64,000 nucleotides of DNA from contig JACDQD010000001.1 in NCBI GenBank assembly GCA_019843655.1, positions 47,674,443-47,738,442 on the forward strand. The letters are read 5' to 3'. The notes beneath the pieces were generated by a model. The model was given only the letters and a program-made list of their open reading frames with translations, made no database searches and was not told where the DNA came from. This document shows, piece after piece, positions 24,901 to 35,999 of this stretch (positions are counted from its first letter, which is position 1; each line of letters begins with the position of its first letter). The stretch comes from Lethocerus indicus. Lineage: Eukaryota > Arthropoda > Insecta > Hemiptera > Belostomatidae. A program made the position numbers and the translations under genes.

Positions 24901-26215
24901 AAGGAAGGCTCGCGGTGTCGGGAGATAGTTGGGTTTGGACCCAGGGATTAGGACTGTGTATAACTCGGAAGTGAAATTTGGATACTTTTCTATATTTCTT
25001 TAATATTTTCGACCTTAAGGTTTGAAAATATTGTCAGTCATTGAAAATCCGCATTACGCGTTCCCACCGGAAGTTATTGATAATTAGAGAGTGCAGTTTA
25101 ATATTAGAATCCTTTCTTTGATTAAAAAAGCGTTTAACGCGTCAATTTATCTGTCAAGATATAGATGAAAATAGCAGTTTATTGGAGTTTGAAGACGGAG
25201 AAATGATCGCCGTTTTGTTATTTTTTTTTAACGCTTAGCGAACTCGAATTATCATTTCTTGGGCACCTTAATATTTCGGTTTCAACATCCCGTCACGAAT
25301 GTACCAGTCTAAGTGTCCATACCAACAGTGTAATAGCACTGACGACGTTCGTATAATATCGCCAGTGCCTCAACGGTAGACAGTGCACCGACGCCCAGAT
25401 TCGCCTATAGTTATGTGAAACAAGTGGTCTCCAACGTGAATTTAAGTCCTCGGCTTTTTATTATTGCAACTTTCCCGATTGCCGTCACGAAGTGGCCAAC
25501 AATGCAAGTATATTTTAGAGTTAATACTCGCGTATATAAATCTAGAAAGGCCGGTGGCGGCCCGGCATGCGTGTATCGAACCAAATTTGAATATTTATGT
25601 CTGCGACATCCTATGTATATTCAAAAAAAAAAGTATTTGTTATCTGCCCCGTAGCGACTAATACAACTGGGATATCGATCTGAGACGAACAATTTTCAGG
25701 GATATCGACGCGAAACCCCCACTCAACCAAAGTGAAACTTCTCAAGTTTTTATATTGGCGATTTTATCGAATTATTACAGTCGATTGCAGGGAAACATCG
25801 AAGGTCGCAAACGTAGTATGAAATTAAGAAAACGCCAAATTCAAATTAAAGTCTATGAAAAACAATAGAAAAAATACCCGATAATTAAAAATAATATTAA
25901 TAAAAATTCAAGTATCGGTATACCTATTATCTTCCGATCGAATGATTGACACTATTGGTCTGCGGTAGGTAAAATATGAAACAAAGGTCTACGAAATATG
26001 ATTTTCTAAAAATCTATCGAAATCGTGGTAACAAATCTTGTAGTGGATAAGTTTTTACAACTAGTAAGTATTAAAGAAAGTTTTTCTTCGAGAAAAAATC
26101 GATCAAAAGTAGAGCTCGAGGTTGCGCGAACTTAAGGCTGAAGTCGCCACTGAAAAGTTTGACATTTTTAAGTAGTGCGCCATTATTGAAATATACGCTG
26201 CATTGTCGAAAAAGA
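22000..26215. other. Non-coding stretch
   Basis: No recognisable gene. A perfect 8-bp-arm hairpin (CCGAGGGT/ACCCTCGG) lies at 22,716-22,738, dispersed module C at 24,870-24,945 and a TCTAGAAAGGCCGGTGG repeat at about 25,538. The last is shared with about 20,206 and, weakly, about 19,478. Confidence 0.5.
24870..24945 (+). repeat. Dispersed module C
   Basis: AAATCACGTGGCCACTCCC is followed by TTTTCAGGCGTCTGTAAGG and GGTGTCGGGAGATAGTTG. It matches 45,060-45,140, the inverted copy at 17,752-17,822 and a CpG-decayed copy at 54,640-54,690. Confidence 0.6.
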
Positions 26216-26221
26216 CCTTTC

Positions 26222-26237
26222 ACTTTCCCTTGTCGCT
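26222..26237. repeat. Target-site duplication, left copy
   Basis: ACTTTCCCTTGTCGCT, an exact match to 27,714-27,729, immediately precedes the truncated retrotransposon. Confidence 0.7.
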
Positions 26238-27713
26238 CTGGCGGTTATCAGTGCGGCGTCCCTCCCGTTTAAGTATGTCGCTACGGTATACGTAGATATC
26301 GAAGCGGCCTTCGACTCGCTCTGGTGGCCCAACATCCTGGGGCGCCTGAATTAGGAACCTGTACAAGCTCGTGCGCTCCTATCTGACCGACAGGAAGGTT
26401 CGTCGAGGGGCAGGCGAACAGGCCGAAGGTACTGGACTCGAAGGAACAATGAGGAGGGGGTGCCCGCAAGGTTCTGTACTGGGTCCCTTCTTCTGGAACA
26501 TGGTACTGGACTCGTACCTGAACGAAGAGGACGAAAACGTCTACCGGAAGGTAGCCTATGCCGACGATATAGGCCTGATCATCGCGGGCAACTCAAGAGT
26601 CGACATAGAGCGCAAGACCTCCGCTGCACTGGAAAATCTGACCGCGTGAACCAGCAAGACGAACCTCAGTGTCTCCATACCAAAGACGTGTGCCATGCTC
26701 ATCAGGGGTACCCTCGGGGCAAGACCAGCCTGGGTCAGGACACCGGGGGAACTCTCCGTCGGGTAAACCAGGTCAAGTACCTAGGAATCACAGCTCTCTG
26801 GCGTTCGTACCGCATGTGCGCGATATCCGTACCAAAATACAGGTCGTTGCCGGTAAGTTGGCTAGAGTCGCCAGAAAATCCTGGGCACTGAACAGCGGCA
26901 CGATCAAAACCCTCTACAAAGGGGTCTGTGTCGCGATTGCGGCCTACGCTTCCTTGGTATGGGCCCACCAACTCGAGCACACGGCTGTCAGGCGACACCT
27001 TTTCGCCGCTCAGAGGAGCTTCCTGCTCCTGTCGACAGCCGCCTGCCGTACGGTCAGCACTGACGCATTGCAGGTCCTCACGGGGTGCCCACCCCCGGAC
27101 CTGGAAATCGCCCGGAGAGTACTAAGGAGAGCCGTCAAAATCGACCGTCCACTCCAGGTATCGGGTATCAGCGTAGATAGGATAGACCCTGACTCGAGGG
27201 GGGATATTGGCGAATTCTTCCAGAATACAGCGATACGGAAGATCGACTCCAACCTCGCAACCGCTTGGGACAGAAGATGGACCACCGCAAAGACCGGGAG
27301 AATGGCGATTACCGACCCCGCGGTCCTTCTGAAGGATTTCCGACTCGAACTGTCGGAATATGCGAGAAGGGTTTTTATCCGGAGATCTCAAAGGCGAGAT
27401 CCCTGAAGTTCCCCCCCCTGGGTAAAAAGCACACAGGGTAAGTCAATAGGCTTACCTAAATAAGATACTAGAGCGAGCGCCTCCACGTGGCGGGACAGGG
27501 GCAGGGATCTGGGGACCCCCGGGCGACCAGATCCTTGGCGAAGACTCGCAAGTGTGCAAGTTCCTCTCCACTCAACCTCCGGTTGAGTGAATAGATTCAG
27601 TCCTCCTAAGGGGGAAAAAAAAGGAGATTGTAATCTAACTACAGAATGGTTGCAAATAACTAACGTCGCACAACCTGGTAAAGAGTGAGATCAAAAGAAC
27701 TAAAAAAAAAAAA
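26238..27713 (+). pseudogene. 5'-truncated, decayed R1-like non-LTR retrotransposon (reverse transcriptase)
   Basis: The reading starts inside the RT domain: YVDIEAAFDSLWWPN at about 26,290-26,333, with the DxxxAFDxxWW motif. It continues with RRGCPQGSVLGPFFWN (26,454-26,500) and VAYADDIGLIIAGNSR (catalytic YADD, about 26,550-26,597). A post-RT region with LYKGVCVAIAAYASLVWA follows to a stop at about 27,406. At least three breaks are visible: an in-frame TAG plus shift after GRLN (about 26,351), TGA where Trp is expected (26,647-26,649), and a further shift at about 26,760-26,800. The 3' tail carries CTCAACCTCCGGTTGAG and ends in an A-run (27,702-27,714). The motif style fits the R1/Jockey group; the clade is not proven. 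No endonuclease or ORF1 remains. Confidence 0.88.
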
Positions 27714-27729
27714 ACTTTCCCTTGTCGCT
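27714..27729. repeat. Target-site duplication, right copy
   Basis: The exact 16-bp duplicate of 26,222-26,237 immediately follows the poly(A) tail. Confidence 0.7.
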
Positions 27730-30079
27730 GGCAATCAGTTTTTTATCGTCGCGAAAGGAGTTTCGCTTCGAAACTATTACGAGTTTTCAGCGACATAAGG
27801 ACTCGGGAATTGGGGAGGCGTCAGACGCTCAGTTTTACTACAAATAATATGAATAATGGCCGGCTATTAGCGGCCTAAAGGGGGCCAACAGCCGGCATTA
27901 CAGGGTTCAAACGGCACTCTGCCCTTGCCCGTTCCGAATAGTCAGTGTCCTTCTCGATTGGAAATGAAAAACATCAAAATTAGGTATTATAATCGGCAAT
28001 TTCTGTTTTAAAAGTGTATTAAAACCCATTGGAACTGGTTAAATCTGACTGACATGATACTTCCGCGTGTGGTATCTGACTATTTTCGGTACTCGACATT
28101 TATTTTTTAAACTCGTTAAATTTGACAATTCTTTTTTATTTTCTCTTTCCGCACACAGACATGTGTCGATCATAGGAAATAAGAAATGAAATAGGAAATA
28201 AATAAATAGATTGAACAAACCTTTCTATTTATTGATAGCGCGATCGAAAAATACCCGGAAAAGTTGTGTATTGACTCTCGTGCTGGATGGTCACCGTAAG
28301 AGCTGCAAGGGCAGCTGTTGTAGTGTCGTTCTTCACATATATTTCGTTTTTTGCAGTTGCGTTTTCTGTTTCTTTGGTCTTTACAGCGATCGAATGCCAT
28401 TGGCAATGGCAATCGCCATTGAGACCCAAAATTATTGGGCAAAAGTACACGATTTGAAACCAACTTAAATGCCACAGAATATTATTTTCCCCTTTATTCT
28501 CTATAACTCCCTCCCGGCGCTTTAAACGTTTTTGAATTCGTTCCTCGCGGTTTCTCTTCGTAGAAAGTCGTATTGTAGTTTTTGATATCAGTATAATCGG
28601 ATTTGTTTACCATTTAAATTATTTTGGCAGACCCCATTTTAAATCCCTAATTTTTTGAGACATATGGTCTAATGTCGTCGCGGTGATATATTATGCCTTT
28701 TCGATTGACAAAATTTGTCCATTTCGAAATCGACTGAACCAATTTTCAACTGTCCTAAGAGCGAGAGCGCTTCAGAATTAAGATTCTCATTCGGTAACTA
28801 TCTAGTTTGTTAAGTTTCTTTAAGTGTTTGTAAAGCACTTCCGAGTAACATTTCCCGCAGCAGACTGTAAATTCCAAACAGTTTTGTAAACTATCAATTC
28901 TCTCATCTGTAGGGTGATGGACCGAAGAGCCGGGACGGGATGTCCGTTTAGTAATGGCCTCGATAGTCCAAATTTACTGTTTAAGGCGATTCTTTCGAGT
29001 GGGGGGTACGGGGATCGAAGCGAGAGGACGTTTTTCGTACTGACGATTCCTAGTCTTTTTTTTAAATACTCGACCGTTTTCTTATCTCGCCCTTTGCAAC
29101 TGATCTGGGGTTTGGGAAGACAATGACGCCTTCGCGTGATTGGCGGCCGAGGTTTTCAAATCATCGGCTGACCGGGCGAGGCAGAAAGAACGGCCTTGAA
29201 ACTCGGCGGTCTGAGGCCGCCATTGGAGGGTTGATGCACTCCACGAACAATGAACCTCCTTGTCGCGTATCTTTAAAACCGCGGCCTAAAAATCCTCCCT
29301 ATTCTTAATCGCTCTCGTACATTATCCACCGTCTGCACGGGGTCTATAACCTAAAACCGGTACCAAACGGTTTTTTTATTGCACAATCTACAATCTTACA
29401 TGTTATAGGTGTAATCGATTTAAGTATTATCTAGACATGGTTCTCACGAATAAGAAATTGCCCACCGGTGACATGTTATTCTGAATTGTTATTCTAGACA
29501 CTATGACTAGTGAGGGAGATTTTTTCCGGGCCAGTGTCGTATGAGGGGGAAATAATAATAGACGGGTAACGGGGGAAAGGGATTAGACGAGAGGACTCGG
29601 ACGAGCGGAAAGACGGGAAAGAAAGAAATTCGGGAAACCGGGATTTAATGACTCGTTCGACTACCTGGTGAAGAGTGCGATTGGAAATATACCGAGGATC
29701 ACCGAGGACGGTTCGAAGGACTTTCGATCGGAATCTCTGGATGCCAGAAGCGCTTCATGGTCCCCAGAGTTCGATGCCGTACGCCTACGTCGATTTCAAT
29801 ATAGCATTGTATATTGTCAATTTATTGGCTGTAGTAAGTTTTGAAGTAACTTGTCTCGACAATCCAATTTTGCGGTTTGCGGATATATATGTGGTATTCT
29901 GTGAACTCTCACTGGTTTGGTCTTTTGCTCGCCACCATAAGTAGCAGTACGAATCACTTAGGTCAAAGCAAAAGAGGAGACGGAAGACCGAAATATCTAC
30001 GGATTCTTTTATTAATCCCAACATTTCGTAATTTCTTGCCTTCGACAAGGTTAGATTTTCATCGGACTAAAAACTTTAA

Positions 30080-30145
30080 AAGAGGAGGAATGCCAGTAGG
30101 GTTCTCCTCTATTATGCTCTATTAGCGCTACTTTAACATCGATGT
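30080..30145 (+). repeat. Dispersed module F, third copy
   Basis: AGGAATGCCAGTAGGGTTCT, CCTCTATTATGCTC and TATTAGCGCTACTTTAACAT match the copies at 17.87 and 18.19 kb. Confidence 0.5.
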
Positions 30146-30886
30146 CCCTGATCGTATTGTATAGTTCAGGCAATAAAACGGTTAAAAAAAAATTCCTTCC
30201 TGGATGGCTTTTGTGAAAGTTTTGCTACAATACTGCTTCGGAACTCTAACCTTAAAGTTTGAACTAATTTGCTCATCTGCATCTCAGACTCATTCTTGTC
30301 GTCAATTGGGTTGGGTGTTCCACGTTGCCTATACCCGTCCCGCCACTTGGAGGAGTTTTTCTCCCGACATCGGGAGAAACCTCGCAGATTTATAATCTTA
30401 ACCCACTTGTCCGGAGATAGCGGATCCCTGGGGAAAAAGCTCTTCCCGCGAATTGTCAGACTGCCAAGACGAGGATAGGGCGAGGTTTTTCAGAAAGAGG
30501 AAAAGTGAGTATAGGGGAGCAGGATTAAGCTTCAGAATTTCCCAGGAACTCCAAGATTAGGGGAACAGTGCTTTGCTTGTACTTCGATGCTTTTATCTTA
30601 CTAAGTGCAGCGATAATGCTAACAAGATGCAGGTATATCTAGGGCGGAAAGTAAAATAAATTCCAGGAAACATTTTGCGACACACAATCACTGTACTGTT
30701 ATAAACTATACAACGCGGTGTCAAAAGACACTTTGCCCGGTTCGGCGATATAGAAATGCGTAACACCCTCAATTTTATTGCTTAGTGTATATCCACAAAA
30801 CATCACCACCACATCAAGTAGAGACCCGAATCAATGTACACGACAGAGAAAACCCTCTACCGTACAAGTGAGGTGACCGTCGTTGA

Positions 30887-30990
30887 CAGGATGCCCCACA
30901 ACAATCCGATATGCCAGGGTGGCTCACCGCCCTATTCACTGAAAGAGGTATTGAAGATGGCGAGCGGCAGAAACCTGTCTCGCGAAAGTA
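30887..30990. mobile_element. Foldback family A, right-arm fragment
   Basis: GCCAGGGTGGCTCACCGCCC, then TATTGAAGATGGCGAGCGGC and AGAAACCTGTCTCGCGAAAG. The order matches the right arm of the 21.3-kb copy. Confidence 0.6.
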
Positions 30991-31289
30991 CAAACCGCCG
31001 AAAGCTCTTCCTCGAACATTTTTATCAACAATTTTGCACCACGTTTATTAAACCGATATTGGATCAGTGGCATTTATTTTTCGCGAGCCGGACTTCAATT
31101 ATACGATTTCGACCCATCGATATGGGACTTTTCGATGTTTTACATCAATTTCAGAGTGTCAATCGGAAGCCTTGAGCCTCGTTGAGGGAGTACTGTCGAT
31201 ACGCCCACGGACCCTGGCCTTAATTACCACAGTTATCAACTTCTAAAACACAGTACTTTGTTTCTCCGGTCGAAACAAGTGCTTTGTGC

Positions 31290-31500
31290 GTGTGCGTGTG
31301 CGCTCCTCGGTTGGCAGGGAGTGACCGCTGCTGTACCGCGATTTTTCCTGCGTTTGGAAACTACCGGAGCGGTCTCCACCGGACAGGGTTTTTGCCCTTT
31401 CCTTCCGGAGCCCTCTCTTCTGACGTTTCGGAACCCTTACGAGTTCCAGCATCGGGTTCAGAAAAAAGAGTGGATCAACTCGGGATCCTATATATCTCTG
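31290..31500. mobile_element. Foldback family B, solo left arm
   Basis: The blocks GCGATTTTTCCTGCGTTTGG, CTCCACCGGACAGGG, TTTTTGCCCTTTCCTTCCGG and AGTGGATCAACTCGGGATCC match the left arm of the complete foldback element at 59.2-59.7 kb in the same order. This copy keeps several CpGs that are TG or CA in the other. Confidence 0.65.
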
Positions 31501-31899
31501 TGGGTGAGGGGTCGTTAATAGTCTTGGGATTAAGATTTGTTTGTTCCATTATTACCACCTTCTACCGATATTATATCCTGCATATAGGCTTTAAAATAGT
31601 TTACCTTGAAAGGGCCTAAAAGAAGGAGAGGCGGGCTGTGAATTGGGTGAACACGTGAGGAGGGCGTTTCATGGCGGACAATCTGTCGGATCCGTTTAAT
31701 CCGTGACAATTGGCCGGCATAATGCTCGTAACAGCACCTTCTCTTATTGCCAAGAATATACTCCTAATCTGTATATCCGCTCTATAAATAGACCGGTCGT
31801 CTTTAATAACCGTAATAAATTATATTATCGTCGACCGTTTGGATTTTCTTACTCGCTTATTTGATAGTCGGGTTAAACCTGGTCTCTCGATATACTAGA

Positions 31900-32400
31900 T
31901 TTTGACAACACATACAGAAGTACCTGTCGAATGTTGACATAATGCATTTTTTCCAATCTAGTAGTTTAATTCTATAATAGTTTAAATCTATAATTTCATT
32001 TATTTCATAGAAATTAGTAGAAATTTACTACTTATTAAATAATGTTAAGATTTAAATCCGTTAATGCTTTAGGTTTAATGGGAAACATTCATTTTTAACC
32101 TTCCCAATTTTCGTAGTCTAATCACCAAAGTGTGATTTTTTTTTAAAGGGTTAATCTTTTAGGTTTAATGGGAAACATTCATTTTTAACCTTCCCAGTTT
32201 TCGCAGCCTAATCTCCAAAGTGTGATTTTTGCAATTTATTTAGTTTCTTTTAGTTTCAGTTTTTTTAGTTAGCCAATGTGCTGATACAATGCTATCCACA
32301 CCGGGTGTCGTAAAATAATGCCAAATTTATAAGCGATTCTGATAATATATACAGAAGTAAGTACCGTACGAATATTGCAAGAATGCGTTTTTACAATCTA
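31900..32400. repeat. Dispersed repeat with internal tandem duplication
   Basis: A unit beginning TTTAGGTTTAATGGGAAACA and ending CCAAAGTGTGATTTTT occurs twice in tandem at 32,062-32,149 and 32,150-32,230, nearly identical. Flanking ATACAGAAGTA...CAATCTAGT blocks at about 31,912 and 32,350 are also paired. The core resembles 12,508-12,740. Confidence 0.7.
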
Positions 32401-33974
32401 GTTTTTGCAATTACCTACTTAAGCATATTGTGTGGCATCATGTCATCAGTACTGTCGCTGCACTCATAGTGTTGAGCTGGTTTTGTTTGCAGTGTGGTGT
32501 ACAAGGACGAATATCGGTTTACGACAATGCATCCTGTCTTTTGTGTTAGTGCATTATTAGTTCGCTTTTTTATTATTATTTTATCATAGTCACAGCTTGC
32601 ATTATTAGTGAATATAGAAAGTAAATTTGTGTGAAATTTTTTTTGTTAATTTAAAATCATAATTTAAATTTCTAATCCTACTAGCGACGCTGTCGTCGCT
32701 CCGTCTATCGAGGATTTTATATGTTTAAAAAATGCCGACGTATGGAAAATATGGCTGAAAGTTCGCCTCAGTAGAATCAAAGCTCTGCTCTCCTAATCTT
32801 GGCATTCCTATTTAAGCGTAGTTTTGATCTATTGTCCAGTAGGTAGCAATTTGTAGCGCTCGTTGACTTCCTGTCTTTTTAATGTGAGGGGTACATGTCG
32901 GATTTTTAACTTTATAGAAGCCCGGATGTTTTTCCTTATTCGCGGTTAGGGTGGTTTAAAATAGGGATATTGGGGGCTAGAGTCTCTACTAGGTCTACGC
33001 ATTTATCGAAGTTCACTTTTACTCTCCGTCTTTTTAACCATATAGGTTTCGGTTACTTTTGTATGTAGTAATAATAAATTAACGTATTTTAATAATTGAA
33101 GGGTAACTACAGAAGATCCAAGTTGTCTGTCGTTTAGCAGTTGATCGACGGAAAGGCCGTTGCCTATAAAAAAAACTTATCCTCGTCCATGCCACGTGGA
33201 GTCGTTCGCGCTGCCTATTGGCTGCGAGAGGAATTATTAATAAAGAGGCAAGAAAGGGTACTGGCTCTATATCGAACGGATTGCCGGCATTTAGAAGATT
33301 CCTCGAAGTAATGAAAATGACTCGGCGCCGTTGTATATAAGCCGGGAAGGGAATGTTCATGAAAAATAAACGCCAGTCAGGAAGAAAGGAAGGAACGAAA
33401 TTCAGCTTCGTGCAAAAATAATCCCTCTTATTTCCCTGAAAGGAATTCCCTGTAAAAGGAAATCGACTCGGAAAATCAGCCGGGGCTTTAATATCCTCAC
33501 AGCTTCCCTTAGTTTATCCTTTTATGATTTTTCTCACCCAGAGAAAAATACTGTAGTTTTCTGTGATCTGTAATTTGCCATAAATACATATTCTTATTGT
33601 TATTTTCATTATCTCAGAAAAATTTGCGAACGAATGTTAATTGTTAAATTCTTTAAACAAAAAGTTTTTCGATTCTTCGAAAAAAATTAAGAACCACCGG
33701 TTTTAGAGCATCATCTTCCACCTCATGATGAAGTCCCGATGCCTCAAGTATCGAGCGCTACCGACAACGGTCAGAAGATATTGCCGGCCGAACAAATGTC
33801 TCAAATTGAATCGATAATTATAATAATGATGGGACGGGGTCGCGGCTGGGTCAATGGGCAGTACTGGTAAAAAGGTGTAAAAATCAAGGGCCCGAGATGT
33901 TAATGAAGTAATGGGAGTGGGGCCATGGGGGGGAGGGCCCCCGAGATTGTTGGGGTCGAGGGTCCCCTACGTGT

Positions 33975-34042
33975 TCTCTTTCCTCTCTCTCCCTCTCGCT
34001 CTCTCTCTCTCCCTCTCTCTCTCTCGCTCTCTCGCTCTCGCT
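33975..34042. repeat. (CT)n-rich low-complexity tract
   Basis: CT dinucleotides interrupted by CCCT and CGCT. Ser-Leu and Arg-Glu open frames across it are repeat artefacts. Confidence 0.9.
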
Positions 34043-35999
34043 GCCCAGCCTACATGCATTACAACTCCGATTTTCCGTCTCCACCCGCCTACATTTAGCC
34101 TGCCGGCGATTTTCACCGGCGATACGCCCCTGCTACTTACGCCTCGCCAATTTATATTTTTGCCGAGTTTTTTTATCTTAGTCTTTAAATGGGTGGCGGC
34201 CAATTTATACCCACTTCTCCCTGCGCCTCGAGACCAAAACGCCCAAGTGGGGTTTCGTCGGTTTCGAATATTGTCAACATGCGACACGCCTAAGTACAGC
34301 AACGGACGATGGTGAGACGTCGAAGCCTGTCTAGCCGTAAGGCCTAATCACCGAGTGGAGTCGGAAGATCGAGCGGTGATACTCTGAATATTCTTAGTTT
34401 TTCTTAATTTCTCAATTTTCGAGTTCAATGTTTAAGTTCTTAATTTTTTTCGAAGAAACGTCACTTTGTTCCAAAAAAATGTACTAAGGTAATATTGTAT
34501 AAGACTAACAATAAAAATATACTTTTATAACAAATTACAGATACAGTAAGCTAGAAAATAATAATTTAAAAATGTGTGTCCGAAATAACTCTTTTATAAG
34601 AATTTAACTTAGTTGAATCAATTTTAGCACGATACCCGAGTTTCTCAGATGTCACACACAGATGTCCAAAATGTGATATAGCTCATTTCGTCATTATATA
34701 TTATTAAAACTTAAGCCTTTTTTAGTTTTCACATTGGTTTGAGGAAGATCCAGTGCCATTTTGGAAGTGGCGGGTATTCGACTCGAATAAAACTCCAACA
34801 TTCCTCCAGACTGATTTCCGAGAATTTTCATCTTTAGAGTTAGGTCTCTGGATAGCGGTAACCGATTGCTCTTCTTCTGGTATCAAAAATTCTATAAGTG
34901 GATTTATTAATCTTGCCAAATTGATTTCGCATGCGGCCGTAATTTTCTATATTTCACGAAAGAAATTAGTCCAACCTCCATCCGTTTTAAATGTTCAGTT
35001 ATAACGGAAATAGATAATTTTGTTATGTGAGCGAAGGAGTAATATAACAACCGCATTTTTCTGATATACAATTTGTTTCAGTGGAATTGTGACAATTTAT
35101 AGAATAATTATTCGCATACTACACATTATTATATCAAAATATTCCTCTTTCGTCGGATTTACATTATTTGGTTGTTTCTTGGAACAACATGGTTCCATAA
35201 TTTCGCCAGTGGTCTAACCCCTAACTTGTATCTTAAATCATTAGTTTTAAGTAAGGTGTAAGTCCTACTGTTAATGTATTATATGTAAAAGTAGAACGAC
35301 CCTATATTCATCGTATTCTATCCTTTCATACTGTACAAGTGGAAATTTAATCAAATAATGATACGTTGAATACAATTCGGCAATTGGAGCGGTCAGTCTA
35401 AGTTAACGGACTGACCCGGTTCCGAATCGCCCGGCATAATGAATTTTCGTCCGATTGGAAATTTGAATTGAATACTAAATTAAATTCAGCATACGAAGTG
35501 CGGAAATGAACGCACGTTCTGTATATATAATGTTTCACAAATGGCGAAAGACCGGGAGCTGTCCGGGCGTATATTTGAATAAAACCGGGGCATTGTTTAA
35601 GCACTTTTAGCTTGTTCGGCTATACAATTACCGCAATTTCGTTTAAAAACCTCCGTCGCCGAAGCATATTTCTGTGTTACTATTCAGCCATTGAACCCTT
35701 CTTCGAGACCTTGCCCAACATGTATATTGAGAGAGATTGAGAGATTTTTTCGTCTTGTCCCAACATAAATAGAATCGAGTGCTGACGCGCGTGTATTAAG
35801 GGGGAGGGGCAGACAGCTAAAGTACAATTGAGCCTCCTATAAGGGGATAATAATACGGCTCCACGAACCATTGTATTGTATTTTAATACAAATCCGTGTT
35901 ATACGAGGTTTGAAATTCATACGAAAATAGTCTTGGCTTTCGAATAAATGTCGACGTTCGTTAATGTCCTTTATTTTCTTTTTATTAAACTATCGACAA

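Larger units (their letters stand above)
27730..35990. other. Repeat-rich non-coding stretch
   Basis: No recognisable gene. The stretch contains a GC-rich palindromic patch (27,856-27,898), module F (30,080-30,145), a foldback A right arm (30,887-30,990), a foldback B arm (31,290-31,500), a tandem duplication (32,062-32,235) and a CT-rich tract (33,975-34,042). The open frames at 28.2, 28.9-29.3, 33.1 and 34.0 kb are short and unlike known proteins. Confidence 0.5.

Noticed and set aside
33884..34315. Ser-Leu and Arg-Glu rich open frames
   Set aside because: Generated by the CT-rich tract.
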